Positions 26,639 to 35,242 are shown, numbered from the stretch's first letter. The stretch: 54,442 bases of DNA from an uncultured Pseudomonadota bacterium (GCA_903867225.1 CAIPQN010000042.1:166992-221433); one strand, 5' to 3'. Notes: generated from the sequence alone by a model not told the origin. Made by a program: numbers and translations.

Positions 26639-27088
26639 TTACGCCTCAGCAGTGATTTTAACTGCACAAACGGCATTAACATCAGCGTGCAAATGAACGT
26701 GAACTTCAAAATCACCTAAATGGCGAATTGTGCCATGAGGTAAGCGAATTTCACTTTTATCCACTTGAACGCCTGCTGATGTAATCGCATCAGCAATTGC
26801 GTGTGTGCCAATTGAACCAAATAAACGACCTTCGTCGCCTGCTTTGTGTGCAATTGAAATGTGTAATTTGCCTAATGCTTCAGCGCGTGCTTGAGCCGCT
26901 GCCAATTTTGCTGCAGCCGCTTTTTCTAATTCAGCGCGACGAACTTCAAATTCAGCAATTTTTTTCGCAGTAGCAACAACTGCTTTATGCTGTGGAATCA
27001 AAAAGTTTCTGGCGTAGCCATTTTTAACGCTAACTTTGTCGCCCAAACTGCCTAAATTTGCAATTTTCTCAAGAAGAATTATTTCCAT
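26639..27088 (-). CDS. rplI: 50S ribosomal protein L9
   Basis: 149 residues from the ATG at 27088 ([19 protein letters not shown]), matching L9 exactly. The N-terminal RNA-binding signature [20 protein letters not shown] is followed by the long connecting helix ([21 protein letters not shown]) and the C-terminal domain ([16 protein letters not shown]...HLHADV). The longer upstream frame is not conserved. It ends the rpsF-rpsR-DUF2232-rplI operon. Confidence 0.98.
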   Translation of the reverse strand: MEIILLEKIANLGSLGDKVSVKNGYARNFLIPQHKAVVATAKKIAEFEVRRAELEKAAAAKLAAAQARAEALGKLHISIAHKAGDEGRLFGSIGTHAIADAITSAGVQVDKSEIRLPHGTIRHLGDFEVHVHLHADVNAVCAVKITAEA

Positions 27089-27166
27089 CGTTACCATCCT
27101 CGTGGTGTATGTAAAGGTTTTGCGCCGATTTTGACGCACTATATAAATATGATTAACGGTTTTGGT

Positions 27167-28045
27167 TTATTTGATTTTAAATTTCTGACGCAAATTCAAC
27201 CATACATCTGCTACACCAATTGTCGCAACTGGAACTAATAAATGCGGAATCAAAAACACAGTCATATAAAAACCAATAACAAGATAGCGACCTTGTTTCA
27301 ATGGTGCGAGTAAACTATGCAGAACAGCCGTTCCCACAAAGGTATAAAGTACAAAAACGAGAATGCTTAAATTCCATGTTAATTCTTCAACTCCCCCTGA
27401 ACTTAGCATGGCTACACTAATCAAACTAATGCTGCCCATTGCTAAACTTTTAGACGTTGATAAACCTAAGTATTCGGTTCTAAATCCATCTGGATTATAT
27501 AATTGTGCTTGCCACCAACGTGCCATAAAAAGTGCGAATATCCAGCCAAATACGGTGCCAGCCGCAATAATACCTGTCATGTAATGTGCGATGATTTCCA
27601 TCTGTGGTTGCATATCAAGCCCAGTATCGGGTGGCGACATTTGCATTAGCAAACCTTTCCACATTTCAACGGCATCAGGCTTATATAAATAAAAACCAAG
27701 AATACCGATGCCACCTAATAACACAGCACTTTCAATTGCTAACGCTAACCGCCGTCCTGCTCGCAGTAAAATCGCAAGTACCCAATTTGGAAGCCATAAA
27801 ACCACTCCGTAAAGTAACGCAAATTCGACGTTACCAACTAACATACCAAGCGTACCAAGAATTAAAACTGCAATTCCAAAAACCGTTAAACCTTCGTAAG
27901 CTCCGAGTCGCAAAGTGACTAACCCTACCGCCGCAGAACTCACTATGCTGATGGGCGGCATAAACAACGACAAAAACGCCAAGCCGATGGTAGCGATAAT
28001 CGCTTGCCACCGTCCACGCATAATATAGGTTGCTAAGAAGCCCAT
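27167..28045 (-). CDS. DUF2232 (YybS-like) membrane protein
   Basis: A 292-residue protein from the ATG at 28045 (MGFLATYIMRGRWQAIIATIG) with about eight hydrophobic segments. It sits between rpsR and rplI, the position held by DUF2232 membrane proteins in pseudomonads and other gammas. The extension upstream of 28045 overlaps rpsR and is rejected. Family function is unknown; the conserved linkage suggests a link to translation or envelope growth, but nothing here shows it. Confidence 0.85.
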   Translation of the reverse strand: MGFLATYIMRGRWQAIIATIGLAFLSLFMPPISIVSSAAVGLVTLRLGAYEGLTVFGIAVLILGTLGMLVGNVEFALLYGVVLWLPNWVLAILLRAGRRLALAIESAVLLGGIGILGFYLYKPDAVEMWKGLLMQMSPPDTGLDMQPQMEIIAHYMTGIIAAGTVFGWIFALFMARWWQAQLYNPDGFRTEYLGLSTSKSLAMGSISLISVAMLSSGGVEELTWNLSILVFVLYTFVGTAVLHSLLAPLKQGRYLVIGFYMTVFLIPHLLVPVATIGVADVWLNLRQKFKIK

Positions 28046-28052
28046 TTTAAAT

Positions 28053-28283
28053 TTATTTATGTGCGTCGCAGTAAGGCAATAACGCGATGTATCGCGCACG
28101 CTTAATCGCCGTGCAGATTTGTCTTTGATATTTTGCTGGAGTGCCAGTGATGCGACTTGGAACAATTTTACCTGTTTCAGTCACATAGTCGCCTAACAAC
28201 CCCAAATCTTTATAATCAATTTGAATGCTATTTTCTGCACTACTAAAACTGGAGAATTTTTTACGTCTAATATTGCGTGCCAT
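28053..28283 (-). CDS. rpsR: 30S ribosomal protein S18
   Basis: 76 residues, a full-length S18. The conserved core is [49 protein letters not shown]. It binds beside S6 in the 30S platform. It is 29 bases downstream of rpsF and 7 bases before the DUF2232 gene; priB, found here in enteric bacteria, is absent. Confidence 0.98.
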   Translation of the reverse strand: MARNIRRKKFSSFSSAENSIQIDYKDLGLLGDYVTETGKIVPSRITGTPAKYQRQICTAIKRARYIALLPYCDAHK

Positions 28284-28312
28284 GTTAATTCCGTAATGAA
28301 TAGTAAAAAGGA

Positions 28313-28774
28313 TTATTCTGCTGAATCATCAGCATCAAAGTCTTCATCAGTGTCGTCTAAATCGATGATGGGTGCTAAAGCGGCTTCACGAGCAGCAGTT
28401 TCTTCACGAATAGCGGCTTCTTTAGCGCGAATTTCAGCAGCTTTATTTTCTTCAGCAGTTGACGTTGCAATAATAGAAGGTTCAACAATGGCTTCTTCTT
28501 GTAACAAAATCATGTTACGCAAAATAGCATCATTAAAACGGAATCCTGTTTCAAGTTCACTTAACGCAACTTGGTCGCATTCGACATTCATTAAAATGTA
28601 ATGAGCTTTATGAACTTTTTTAATTGGATAAGCCATCTGGCGACGACCCCAATCTTCTAAGCGGTGAATTTTTCCAGATGTTGCTTCAACGATTGCCTTG
28701 TAACGCTCAATCATCGCAGGTACCTGACTACTTTGGTCAGGATGGACTAAAAAGACAATTTCGTAATGTCGCAT
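28313..28774 (-). CDS. rpsF: 30S ribosomal protein S6
   Basis: 153 residues. The S6 fold starts [21 protein letters not shown] and contains the conserved [24 protein letters not shown]. The C-terminus is extended and acidic (residues about 105-153, [18 protein letters not shown]...[14 protein letters not shown]). S6 tails vary and may receive RimK glutamate additions in some gammas. An AAGGA ribosome site is correctly spaced. First gene of the S6-S18-L9 operon with a clear promoter. Confidence 0.98.
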   Translation of the reverse strand: MRHYEIVFLVHPDQSSQVPAMIERYKAIVEATSGKIHRLEDWGRRQMAYPIKKVHKAHYILMNVECDQVALSELETGFRFNDAILRNMILLQEEAIVEPSIIATSTAEENKAAEIRAKEAAIREETAAREAALAPIIDLDDTDEDFDADDSAE

Positions 28775-28859
28775 ATTATTTCCTTTTGGTTAAGCCTTCC
28801 ATCACTATTATAAAAATGGTAAAGCAAGGAGGAGCAGAATGCTCAGTAAAAGAGTGGCG

Positions 28860-28887
28860 ATTATATATATTTTTCAGTTAATTGCAA
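28860..28887 (-). promoter_or_regulatory. Sigma70 promoter of the rpsF operon
   Basis: On the minus strand TTGCAA (28882-28887), a 16-base spacer and TATAAT (28860-28865) lie about 85 bases upstream of rpsF. The leader holds a GAGCA-TTC-TGCTC hairpin that may be part of an S6:S18 autoregulatory site; I could not confirm the conserved bulge of that motif. Confidence 0.6.
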
Positions 28888-28898
28888 AACATGGAAAC

Positions 28899-28928
28899 AA
28901 AAAACCCAGCACGAGTGCTGGGTTTTTT
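28899..28928 (-). terminator. Rho-independent terminator of the 37-residue lipoprotein gene
   Basis: CCCAGCAC (28905-28912) and GTGCTGGG (28915-28922) form an 8-bp GC stem closed by a 2-base turn. It is extended by A/T pairs and followed by six T's on the minus strand. It separates the lipoprotein gene from the rpsF promoter. Confidence 0.88.
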
Positions 28929-28970
28929 AAAATCTCTAACAACTAAATAGTTAGCTATTTATTTTCAATC

Positions 28971-29084
28971 TTATAAAGAAATTGAACTAGAAACTTTTTG
29001 TTTAGTACCGTCTTGATCATCGATACAACCAGTTAAACCAACAATCATTAATGCTAAAGCTAATACAGAAATTACTTTTTTCAT
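28971..29084 (-). CDS. Small (37 aa) predicted lipoprotein
   Basis: The precursor opens MKKVISVLALALMIVGLTGC, a full type II signal peptide with lipobox LTGC (Cys20), and is followed by only 17 hydrophilic residues (IDDQDGTKQKVSSSISL). The expression signals are excellent: GGAGGA 7 bases before the ATG, an extended -10 promoter and a dedicated terminator. Size and plan recall entericidin or other tiny lipoproteins, but the mature peptide matches none I know. Asp at +3 after the lipid Cys (C-I-D) does not give a clear sorting call. Confidence 0.75.
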   Translation of the reverse strand: MKKVISVLALALMIVGLTGCIDDQDGTKQKVSSSISL

Positions 29085-29143
29085 TGTGAAATCCTCCAAG
29101 TTATTTTTAATTATTGTCGCGCTAATTTCTAAGCACGGCGCAA

Positions 29144-29172
29144 TTTATACCATGACTATTTTGCCAATGCAA
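29144..29172 (-). promoter_or_regulatory. Sigma70 extended -10 promoter of the 37-residue lipoprotein gene
   Basis: Minus strand: TTGCAT (29167-29172), a 17-base spacer, then TGG-TATAAA (-10 at 29144-29149), about 60 bases upstream of the start codon. Confidence 0.6.
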
Positions 29173-29202
29173 TAACAAAACAACCAAACAATTCGTACAA
29201 AG

Positions 29203-31092
29203 TTATAGCACGTTAATATCATCTGGTAACTCAATTTGAATTGCTTTTTTTTGCCACTGCGCTGAACCAATGATTGTCCACGTTCCCGTCATATTTTTAT
29301 GCAACAAATTCTGCTCCCAAAGATTCGGCGCATTGATTTTTTTCATTTGAATATGAAATGTAGTTTGATTCAAATCTAATCCTAAATCTTGTCCATAAAA
29401 GGCAGTAACTTTCATGATAAATTTCTTCAAACGCCAATTATCAATGTTCGGCGTGACGGCGATATTTGCCCACATCGAATGTATGCGTCCCCAATTCGGC
29501 GCAAGCATCCTTCCTTGTTCATTTACAAAAGGTAGCCATTGTTCTTGTCCATTTTTATCAGTGTAAGTAATCGCTAAAATGTGGTCATAACCAGAAAAAT
29601 GATCATGTAAATAAAGCGCGTGCGGCACAATTCCAACGAACGTCGTTGACCACAAAACGAGCGTATTACTCACCTGTGTTAATGGTGAGAGCAATGGATT
29701 ATGTAGTTTAAAACGATAAATTAACCCATAGTGAATCGTACTATTGAGCTGTAAAAGAAGAAATAAAGTTAAAATTTTGAGAAATTTTCGTGTAAAAACT
29801 TTTGGCTTTCTCGTAAATGCTTTTTCAAATAGTTGTGTGTACCAAGTGTTATTTTCTAAGCGGGTAATAACAAGACACGTTTCATCACAACGAACTCGAT
29901 TATCTGCAATGGCACGATATTTTTTTTCTGCTAATGTGCGAATAACTGGTAGCGATAAAAAAATTCCAACGAATTTTAAATAGCCCATCTGTTGAAAAGT
30001 CTGTGCATAAGTTTGAACACCCGCATAAACATTCCCATTAGAATCGATGGCATATAAATCTTTTAACAAAACATCAGGTGCGATTTTAGCTAATGCAGAA
30101 TAATTCACTGCATTATCTTGAGCATTCTTAAAATCAATCCGTTTAAAAATATCAAAGTGATTCAAAATTAAGACTGTACGATTACAAAGTGGGCATTGTT
30201 TATCAAAAAATACGGTCAAAATGGGTTGTTTTGCGACAAAAAAATTACTAATCGCCCGCCACCAAGCAAAAGGAATCATCAGCAAATAAAAGCTCAACAT
30301 CCCCAAGCCAAATGGGTAAATGTTAAATGACAGCGTAATGCCTAAATGTAACGACATTCCAATCAGCAAATACGCAATTCGGGCAATACGATGCCAAAAG
30401 AAAAAAATAAACGTAAATTGAAAAACTAAAATCGTGTAACTAAACGCGTTTTCAAACCATTTTTGATTGAGTAAAACAGAAAAATCTAATGCTGAAACAT
30501 AATAAGGTTGAGTAGCGGGGAGCCATGTTCCCAAACCATTTCGCCAATGTTCAGCAAACATTTTATGAACCGCCGAATCGAAATATAAAAATCCCAAACA
30601 AATTGCAACAGGCAAATAATAAGCAAGCACCGTTACAGTGGTTTTTGCGTGTTGGCTGTAATGTGTAAATGGTGTACTGAGTTTGTATCGTAAATTATCG
30701 ATTGAAAATGCGCGGTCAGCAGGCATAAAAAGTAGAAAAAATCCTGCTCCAATCATAAATGTATCAAAACCACCATCGAAATCACGTTGCATCGGCGTGA
30801 AATTCACAAACAAAATCCACAGTGCATAATTGAGCAACATAGACGTTTGATAGCGATAACCAAGCGTGACACATACAGCAATAATTGCCCACAAACATAA
30901 GAAAGCGGGAATCATTGGAAATTCAACGTCCAGATATGGAATTGGGTCAAAAATTAAATGATTAAAATACAATAGAAAAAAAATCTCTTGTAATGCAATT
31001 AAACCGTATCCGATACGAAATAAGCCTAAGCCTGTTGCGGGAACTTGTTTAGAAAGAAGCGTGGTTACTTTAGTTGAAAGGTGTTGATACAT
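29203..31092 (-). CDS. HTTM-DCC fusion membrane protein (vitamin K gamma-carboxylase-like plus DUF393)
   Basis: A 629-residue protein from the ATG at 31092 (AAGG site 6 bases upstream). Residues about 1-285 are an HTTM-type multi-helix domain (GLGLFRIGYGLIALQEIFFL, NFTPMQRDFDGGFDTFMIGAGFFLLFMPADRAFSID). Residues about 293-400 are a DCC/DUF393 domain with the FFDKQCPLCNRTV motif (DxxCPxC), a thioredoxin-like fold. One more hydrophobic segment and a C-terminal domain of about 190 residues follow. Bacterial HTTM proteins are distant relatives of gamma-glutamyl carboxylase, but carboxylase activity is not established for this group. Membrane-coupled thiol chemistry is a reasonable inference. Confidence 0.82.
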   Translation of the reverse strand: MYQHLSTKVTTLLSKQVPATGLGLFRIGYGLIALQEIFFLLYFNHLIFDPIPYLDVEFPMIPAFLCLWAIIAVCVTLGYRYQTSMLLNYALWILFVNFTPMQRDFDGGFDTFMIGAGFFLLFMPADRAFSIDNLRYKLSTPFTHYSQHAKTTVTVLAYYLPVAICLGFLYFDSAVHKMFAEHWRNGLGTWLPATQPYYVSALDFSVLLNQKWFENAFSYTILVFQFTFIFFFWHRIARIAYLLIGMSLHLGITLSFNIYPFGLGMLSFYLLMIPFAWWRAISNFFVAKQPILTVFFDKQCPLCNRTVLILNHFDIFKRIDFKNAQDNAVNYSALAKIAPDVLLKDLYAIDSNGNVYAGVQTYAQTFQQMGYLKFVGIFLSLPVIRTLAEKKYRAIADNRVRCDETCLVITRLENNTWYTQLFEKAFTRKPKVFTRKFLKILTLFLLLQLNSTIHYGLIYRFKLHNPLLSPLTQVSNTLVLWSTTFVGIVPHALYLHDHFSGYDHILAITYTDKNGQEQWLPFVNEQGRMLAPNWGRIHSMWANIAVTPNIDNWRLKKFIMKVTAFYGQDLGLDLNQTTFHIQMKKINAPNLWEQNLLHKNMTGTWTIIGSAQWQKKAIQIELPDDINVL

Positions 31093-31133
31093 AGCCGCCT
31101 TGAACACATTAAATCAGTGGTAATTTTAGACAT

Positions 31134-31165
31134 AAAAAAAGTCGCAACGATTTCCCGTTGCGACC
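31134..31165 (-). terminator. Rho-independent terminator after the 43-residue membrane peptide gene
   Basis: GTCGCAACG (31141-31149) and CGTTGCGAC (31156-31164) make a perfect 9-bp stem with a 6-base loop. On the minus strand it is followed by seven T's. Confidence 0.9.
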
Positions 31166-31195
31166 TTTTTATTAAAGATATTAAATCTTTGTATT

Positions 31196-31327
31196 TTATT
31201 TTTCGTCGTCTGGGTGTGCTGCGAAAACCCATTTCACGAAGAAGTAACCGCCCACTACAACAGCCAAACCAATCGTTGCACCTGTTGGTGTTTTTAACAT
31301 TTCAGTAACGTCTAAAATTGCGCCCAT
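31196..31327 (-). CDS. 43-residue single-span membrane peptide, unrecognised
   Basis: Begins MGAILDVTEMLKTPTGATIG and ends VKWVFAAHPDDEK, with one hydrophobic span in the middle (GATIGLAVVVGGYFFVKWVF). The expression signals leave little doubt that it is a gene: an AGGAG site 6 bases before the ATG, a sigma70 promoter with TTGACT/TATTAT and a strong terminator, all dedicated to this peptide. I do not recognise the family. The plan (short N-terminal amphipathic part, one helix, acidic tail) resembles small subunits of membrane complexes. Nothing links it firmly to the HTTM gene downstream. Confidence 0.75.
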   Translation of the reverse strand: MGAILDVTEMLKTPTGATIGLAVVVGGYFFVKWVFAAHPDDEK

Positions 31328-31387
31328 TGCATTCTCCTGTAATTTTTAGTTTTAAATATGCTAGAAACTAGCATAAATGGAAAAGTC

Positions 31388-31415
31388 ATAATACTTTAGA
31401 ATGCGTGAAAGTCAA
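31388..31415 (-). promoter_or_regulatory. Sigma70 promoter of the 43-residue membrane peptide gene
   Basis: Minus strand: TTGACT (31410-31415), a 16-base spacer and TATTAT (31388-31393). The leader of about 55 bases contains a GCTAGTTTCTAGC hairpin upstream of the AGGAG ribosome site. Confidence 0.62.
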
Positions 31416-31467
31416 GGCTTGTCGAGTTACTTTCACTTGCTAAAACTTAAAGCTACGCATTCAATGA

Positions 31468-31476
31468 TGATATAAT
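31468..31476 (+). promoter_or_regulatory. Predicted extended -10 promoter for the 31522 gene
   Basis: TGATATAAT (TG at 31468-31469, TATAAT at 31471-31476) lies 45 bases before the start codon; the -35 region is weak. Confidence 0.45.
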
Positions 31477-31521
31477 TTGAAACGCTACATTTGCATTTAA
31501 ACATCAACAGGGGTAGTAAAA

Positions 31522-31914
31522 ATGAGAATAATAAATTGCGTTAAAAACGCATCACTCGCAGCACTCTTATTTACGTCAATGGCTCATGCCGACATGGCGT
31601 TAAAAGATAGCAGCGAAATTTTAGGGCATTGGGCAGTCACAGCAGAATCGCTCAAACTTGAAGGCGAAAAAAAGTTAATCAAAAGTGCGTGGGATTTCAA
31701 AAATGATGGCACGCTAACAGCGATTTCCACAGATTCACTCGGACGCACAAAAGAGATGACTGTTGTGGTCAAATACTCAATTGAAGACGGTGTGATTAAA
31801 AAACAACTTGCGCCAGGTCGTGAAAAATATGAATCTTGCTCGGTGGTACAAAAAGAAGGTTCTGATATGATTTTGAAGTGTACAAACTTGTTTCTTTTCT
31901 TAACAAAAAAATAA
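31522..31914 (+). CDS. Exported hypothetical protein (130 aa), lipocalin-like in size
   Basis: A signal peptide (MRIINCVKNASLAALLFTSMAHA-DM) precedes about 107 mature residues. The mature part starts with SSEILGHWAVTAESLKLEGEKK and alternates short strands (WDFKNDGTLTAIST, MTVVVKYSIEDGVI) in the way of small beta-barrel, lipocalin-like stress proteins. Two cysteines (ESCSVV, LKCTN) near the C-terminus could form a disulfide in the periplasm. No family is recognised. A second short gene follows 23 bases later on the same strand. Confidence 0.7.
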   Translation: MRIINCVKNASLAALLFTSMAHADMALKDSSEILGHWAVTAESLKLEGEKKLIKSAWDFKNDGTLTAISTDSLGRTKEMTVVVKYSIEDGVIKKQLAPGREKYESCSVVQKEGSDMILKCTNLFLFLTKK

Positions 31915-31937
31915 TAATTTAAAAAGGGTATAAAACA

Positions 31938-32366
31938 ATGATCGGTGCAATTTTTATGATTTTTGTTGCCATCTGGATTTATCAGTCGGCAGCCAAAGCA
32001 AAAGTAGACAAAATGCTTTTTTGGGTAATAAGCGGTGCAATCACTTTTTTCGCTGTTCAAGCCCTATTTGTTTATTCAGATGTTTCGATACTTGAATCAT
32101 TTAGAAGTAGCGAAGGAGGCGCATCGTATGAAGCAGTAAATGGCGCAGATCGCAAAAATGAAGGTGACTTCCAAGGTTTCGGTGGTGTTTTAGAATCACT
32201 ATTCTTTGAATTAATGCCACAAGTAGCAGGCTTTTTAGTTGTTGCTGTTTTGCGTAATCGTTTCATGTTGAAGGAAGAACTTAACGCTGCAAACTTGTTT
32301 AGTGGTGTAAAAGAAATGTTTGTTAGTATCAAAGACAGCTTTAAAACCACTGCAAACCAAGAATAA
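31938..32366 (+). CDS. Hypothetical membrane protein (142 aa)
   Basis: Two N-terminal hydrophobic segments (IGAIFMIFVAIWIYQSAAK and FWVISGAITFFAVQALFVY), a polar loop with a Ser/Glu/Gly-rich stretch, a third segment (LMPQVAGFLVVAVLRNRFML) and a charged cytosolic tail. I do not recognise it. The 23-base spacing to the exported protein upstream, and the shared hairpin terminator, suggest a two-gene operon. Confidence 0.68.
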   Translation: MIGAIFMIFVAIWIYQSAAKAKVDKMLFWVISGAITFFAVQALFVYSDVSILESFRSSEGGASYEAVNGADRKNEGDFQGFGGVLESLFFELMPQVAGFLVVAVLRNRFMLKEELNAANLFSGVKEMFVSIKDSFKTTANQE

Positions 32367-32378
32367 AATCTATTCTAG

Positions 32379-32404
32379 TTAGGCGCAAATTCGTTTGCGC
32401 CTAA
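32379..32404. terminator. Hairpin with TTCG tetraloop between convergent genes
   Basis: TTAGGCGCAAA (32379-32389) and TTTGCGCCTAA (32394-32404) form a perfect 11-bp stem with a TTCG loop. It sits between the ends of the 31938 gene (+) and the DUF2063 gene (-). There is no long T tract, but the stable stem and position suit a bidirectional terminator. Confidence 0.65.
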
Positions 32405-32406
32405 TT

Positions 32407-33138
32407 TCAAGGCGTGGCAATCACACCACGTTTTGCAAAATCCTTCAAAATTTCAAAACCTTTTTCTTTTAAAATTTTAGCTGAAATCATCGGCGTAAAT
32501 TCTGCCAATTTCGTAAAATAAAAATGTGCCGTTTGTTCTGGCGAACTTTCAAGTAATTGTAATAATTGAAACGTCAAAGGTGTAATCTCTAAAAATTGCA
32601 CGACATCTTCTGCATTTCGATACAGCACCAAAAATGTCGGATTATCACTTTTTAACGGAATAAATTCGTGTGAAATTTTCTGTACTGGAAATTGGTACGC
32701 CAGCACACATGCCAATGGTGACAGCTTTAACGAACTTGTTTTTAAATTAGTTAATGGCATTTTTGAAAATTCGGTATCACTAATTGATAACGCCATTTCT
32801 ACCCATTCATAATGAGCTAATTCCATCATAAAAGGGAAATCCGTCAAAACTTTTCGCTCATTTTCTAAATATGCCAAAAATTCTTCGGGAATTTCTAAAA
32901 AATGTGGCGTGTGGCAAACGTGATTTTCAAAAAAATCTTGTACCAAATTTATCCAATCCTGTGCGGAAAATAAGCTATTTAAAACAGGAAAATTTGCGAT
33001 TAAAAAACCATTGATATTATTAAAAAATAACTCACGATACATCGCCATACGTTCAAGTTTTGCACCAATTGGAAGCGGATTTTTTTCTGGGTTGCGAATA
33101 TACGAAGCAAACGAGGCTTGATGCGTTTGAAAATTCAT
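32407..33138 (-). CDS. DUF2063 / BufC-HvfC-like MNIO partner protein
   Basis: 243 residues. The N-terminal half has the pattern of the DUF2063 domain (QASFASYIRNPEKNPLP, RMAMYRELFFNNINGFLIANFPVLNSLF, PHFLEIPEEFLAYLENER, ELAHYEWVEMALSIS). In known systems this family binds the RiPP precursor and presents it to the MNIO enzyme. It starts 4 bases inside the MNIO gene stop (ATGA overlap), so the two are translated together. The C-terminal third resembles the winged region of these partners (PLTFQLLQLLESSPEQTAHFYF). Function as a partner is known for the family; the peptide acted on here is not apparent. Confidence 0.85.
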   Translation of the reverse strand: MNFQTHQASFASYIRNPEKNPLPIGAKLERMAMYRELFFNNINGFLIANFPVLNSLFSAQDWINLVQDFFENHVCHTPHFLEIPEEFLAYLENERKVLTDFPFMMELAHYEWVEMALSISDTEFSKMPLTNLKTSSLKLSPLACVLAYQFPVQKISHEFIPLKSDNPTFLVLYRNAEDVVQFLEITPLTFQLLQLLESSPEQTAHFYFTKLAEFTPMISAKILKEKGFEILKDFAKRGVIATP

Positions 33139-33962
33139 TTTGCCACCGTTTGAAATTGTTTGATTTGCTGCACTTCGGCAACTAACTCAGAAAGTGGTGG
33201 CAAATTGAAATCACGTTCTAACAACGTTGGAAAAACACCGAAACGTGAGTAAGCGTGTCGCAATAATTCCCAAACAGGGTCAATAATCGGTGCGCCGTGT
33301 GTATCCACCAAAAAATCATCTGCTTCTTTGAAATGCCCAGCAATATGCGAGTAGGTAATGCGCTCCACAGGCATCGCATTCAAAAATTCCAGCGCATCAT
33401 AACCGTGATTCACGCTGTTGACGTAAATGTTATTCACATCAAGCAAAATGTCACAATTCGCTTCATTCACCACTGCATTGAAAAATTCGATTTCGCTCAT
33501 TTCCGCACCCGAAAACGTGTAATAAGAGACATTTTCGATAGCCATTTTTCGCTCTAAAATTTCCTGAACGCGTTTAATGCGCGTTGCAACGTGCGTTACC
33601 GCTTCGGACGTGAACGGAATTGGCATCAAATCATATAAATGTCCATTGTGAGAGCAATAACTCAAATGTTCACTGTAATGTTCAATGCCATGCTTCGCCA
33701 TAAAATTTTTGATTTGCAAAACCAATGTTTCATCAAGCACATCTGAACTACCAATTGACAGTGATAAACCATGGCAAACAAAACGATTCTTTTCAGTCAT
33801 TTCGCGCAACTGTTTACCTAATTTCCCTCCAACCGTTATCCAGTTTTCAGGTGCGATTTCATAAAAATCAACGTCAGTTAATGGTGCTTGTAAGACTTCA
33901 TTTAAAAATGGACGACGCAGCCCTAGACCTGCGCCTTGAAGAATGGATCGTGCTGCGTTCAT
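33135..33962 (-). CDS. DUF692 multinuclear non-heme iron oxidative (MNIO) enzyme, BufB-like
   Basis: A TIM-barrel enzyme of 275 residues. Likely iron-ligand motifs are all present: [64 protein letters not shown] and LLERDFNLP. MNIOs use two or three irons to modify cysteine or Asp/Asn residues in ribosomal peptides, for example in oxazolone/thioamide, bufferin and copper-binding products. The gene overlaps both hemL upstream and its DUF2063 partner downstream by 4 bases. The usual bufA-type precursor (small, Sec signal, several Cys) is missing from this operon. Confidence 0.92.
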   Translation of the reverse strand: MNAARSILQGAGLGLRRPFLNEVLQAPLTDVDFYEIAPENWITVGGKLGKQLREMTEKNRFVCHGLSLSIGSSDVLDETLVLQIKNFMAKHGIEHYSEHLSYCSHNGHLYDLMPIPFTSEAVTHVATRIKRVQEILERKMAIENVSYYTFSGAEMSEIEFFNAVVNEANCDILLDVNNIYVNSVNHGYDALEFLNAMPVERITYSHIAGHFKEADDFLVDTHGAPIIDPVWELLRHAYSRFGVFPTLLERDFNLPPLSELVAEVQQIKQFQTVAK

Positions 33963-35242
33963 GACAATCGACGAAACACAATTTCAGCGGCAGAAAATGT
34001 TTTATTTAAGGCTTCATTATCATGAGCAGTAGATACAAAGCCAGCTTCAAATGCAGATGGTGCAAGATAAATTCCCTGCTCTAACATTCCATGAAAAAAC
34101 CGTTTGAAATAATCTTGATTACACGCCATAACTTGGGTGAATGATGTAATATTTTTGTCTTCCGTGAAAAATAAACCAAACATTCCGCCCACTTGATTGG
34201 TTGTTAATGGTACGCAGTGTTGTTTCGCTAAATCTTTTAAACCATCTAGCAAGCGAGTTGTTTTCGCCGTTAAATCAGCATGAAAATTAGGAACAGCAAT
34301 CAATTCTAGCGTTTTTAAACCTGCTGCCATTGCGACAGGATTTCCTGATAATGTCCCAGCTTGGTACACAGAACCAAGTGGTGCAAGGCATTCCATAATG
34401 TCACGTCGTCCACCAAATGCACCTACGGGCATTCCACCACCAATGATTTTGCCTAACGTCGTTAAATCGGGTTTCACATTATAAAAACCTTGTGCGCCTT
34501 GCAAACTGACGCGGAAACCAGTCATCACTTCATCAAAAATTAATACACTCCCGTTTTCGTCGCACACGTCGCGTAATGCTTCTAAAAAACCTTCAACAGG
34601 CGGTACACAATTCATATTTCCAGCGACGGGTTCAACAATAATACAGGCGATTTCTTTGCCGAGTTGTGCGAATAAATCCCGCACGGCTGCTTCATCGTTA
34701 TATGGCAAAGTCAGCGTATCACGCGCAACCGCTTCGGAAACACCCGATGAACTCGGCACGCCAAATGTCAACGCGCCTGAACCTGCTTTTACGAGAAGTG
34801 CGTCCGAATGCCCGTGATAACAACCCTCGAATTTTACTATCTTGTTACGTCCCGTAAATCCTTTTGCCAAGCGAATTGCACTCATCGTGGCTTCCGTGCC
34901 AGAACTAACCATGCGTACTAATTCAATCGACGGCAATAATTCACATACCCGTTGCGCCATCTGAGTTTCGATTTCAGTTGGCGCACCAAAACTTAATCCT
35001 TTTTCAGCAGCGATTTTAACTGCGTCGATGACATCAGGATGCGCGTGTCCTAAAATCATAGGTCCCCATGAACCCACATAATCGACATATTCATTCCCTT
35101 CGTTGTCGTAAATGTACGCGCCTTTTGCATGATCAATAAAAATTGGCGTACCACCAACACCACTAAATGAACGTACTGGCGAATTTACACCACCTGGAAT
35201 AACGTGTTTGGCTTGGTTAAATAATTGAGTTGAAGTTGTCAT
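33959..35242 (-). CDS. hemL: Glutamate-1-semialdehyde 2,1-aminomutase
   Basis: A PLP enzyme of the C5 haem pathway that converts glutamate-1-semialdehyde to 5-aminolevulinate. 427 residues with the family start [12 protein letters not shown]. The PLP lysine lies in [18 protein letters not shown]; other signatures are [46 protein letters not shown] and [17 protein letters not shown]. It heads a short operon with the MNIO pair (4-base overlap), an unexpected partnership, though an iron/haem link is conceivable. Confidence 0.97.
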   Translation of the reverse strand: MTTSTQLFNQAKHVIPGGVNSPVRSFSGVGGTPIFIDHAKGAYIYDNEGNEYVDYVGSWGPMILGHAHPDVIDAVKIAAEKGLSFGAPTEIETQMAQRVCELLPSIELVRMVSSGTEATMSAIRLAKGFTGRNKIVKFEGCYHGHSDALLVKAGSGALTFGVPSSSGVSEAVARDTLTLPYNDEAAVRDLFAQLGKEIACIIVEPVAGNMNCVPPVEGFLEALRDVCDENGSVLIFDEVMTGFRVSLQGAQGFYNVKPDLTTLGKIIGGGMPVGAFGGRRDIMECLAPLGSVYQAGTLSGNPVAMAAGLKTLELIAVPNFHADLTAKTTRLLDGLKDLAKQHCVPLTTNQVGGMFGLFFTEDKNITSFTQVMACNQDYFKRFFHGMLEQGIYLAPSAFEAGFVSTAHDNEALNKTFSAAEIVFRRLS

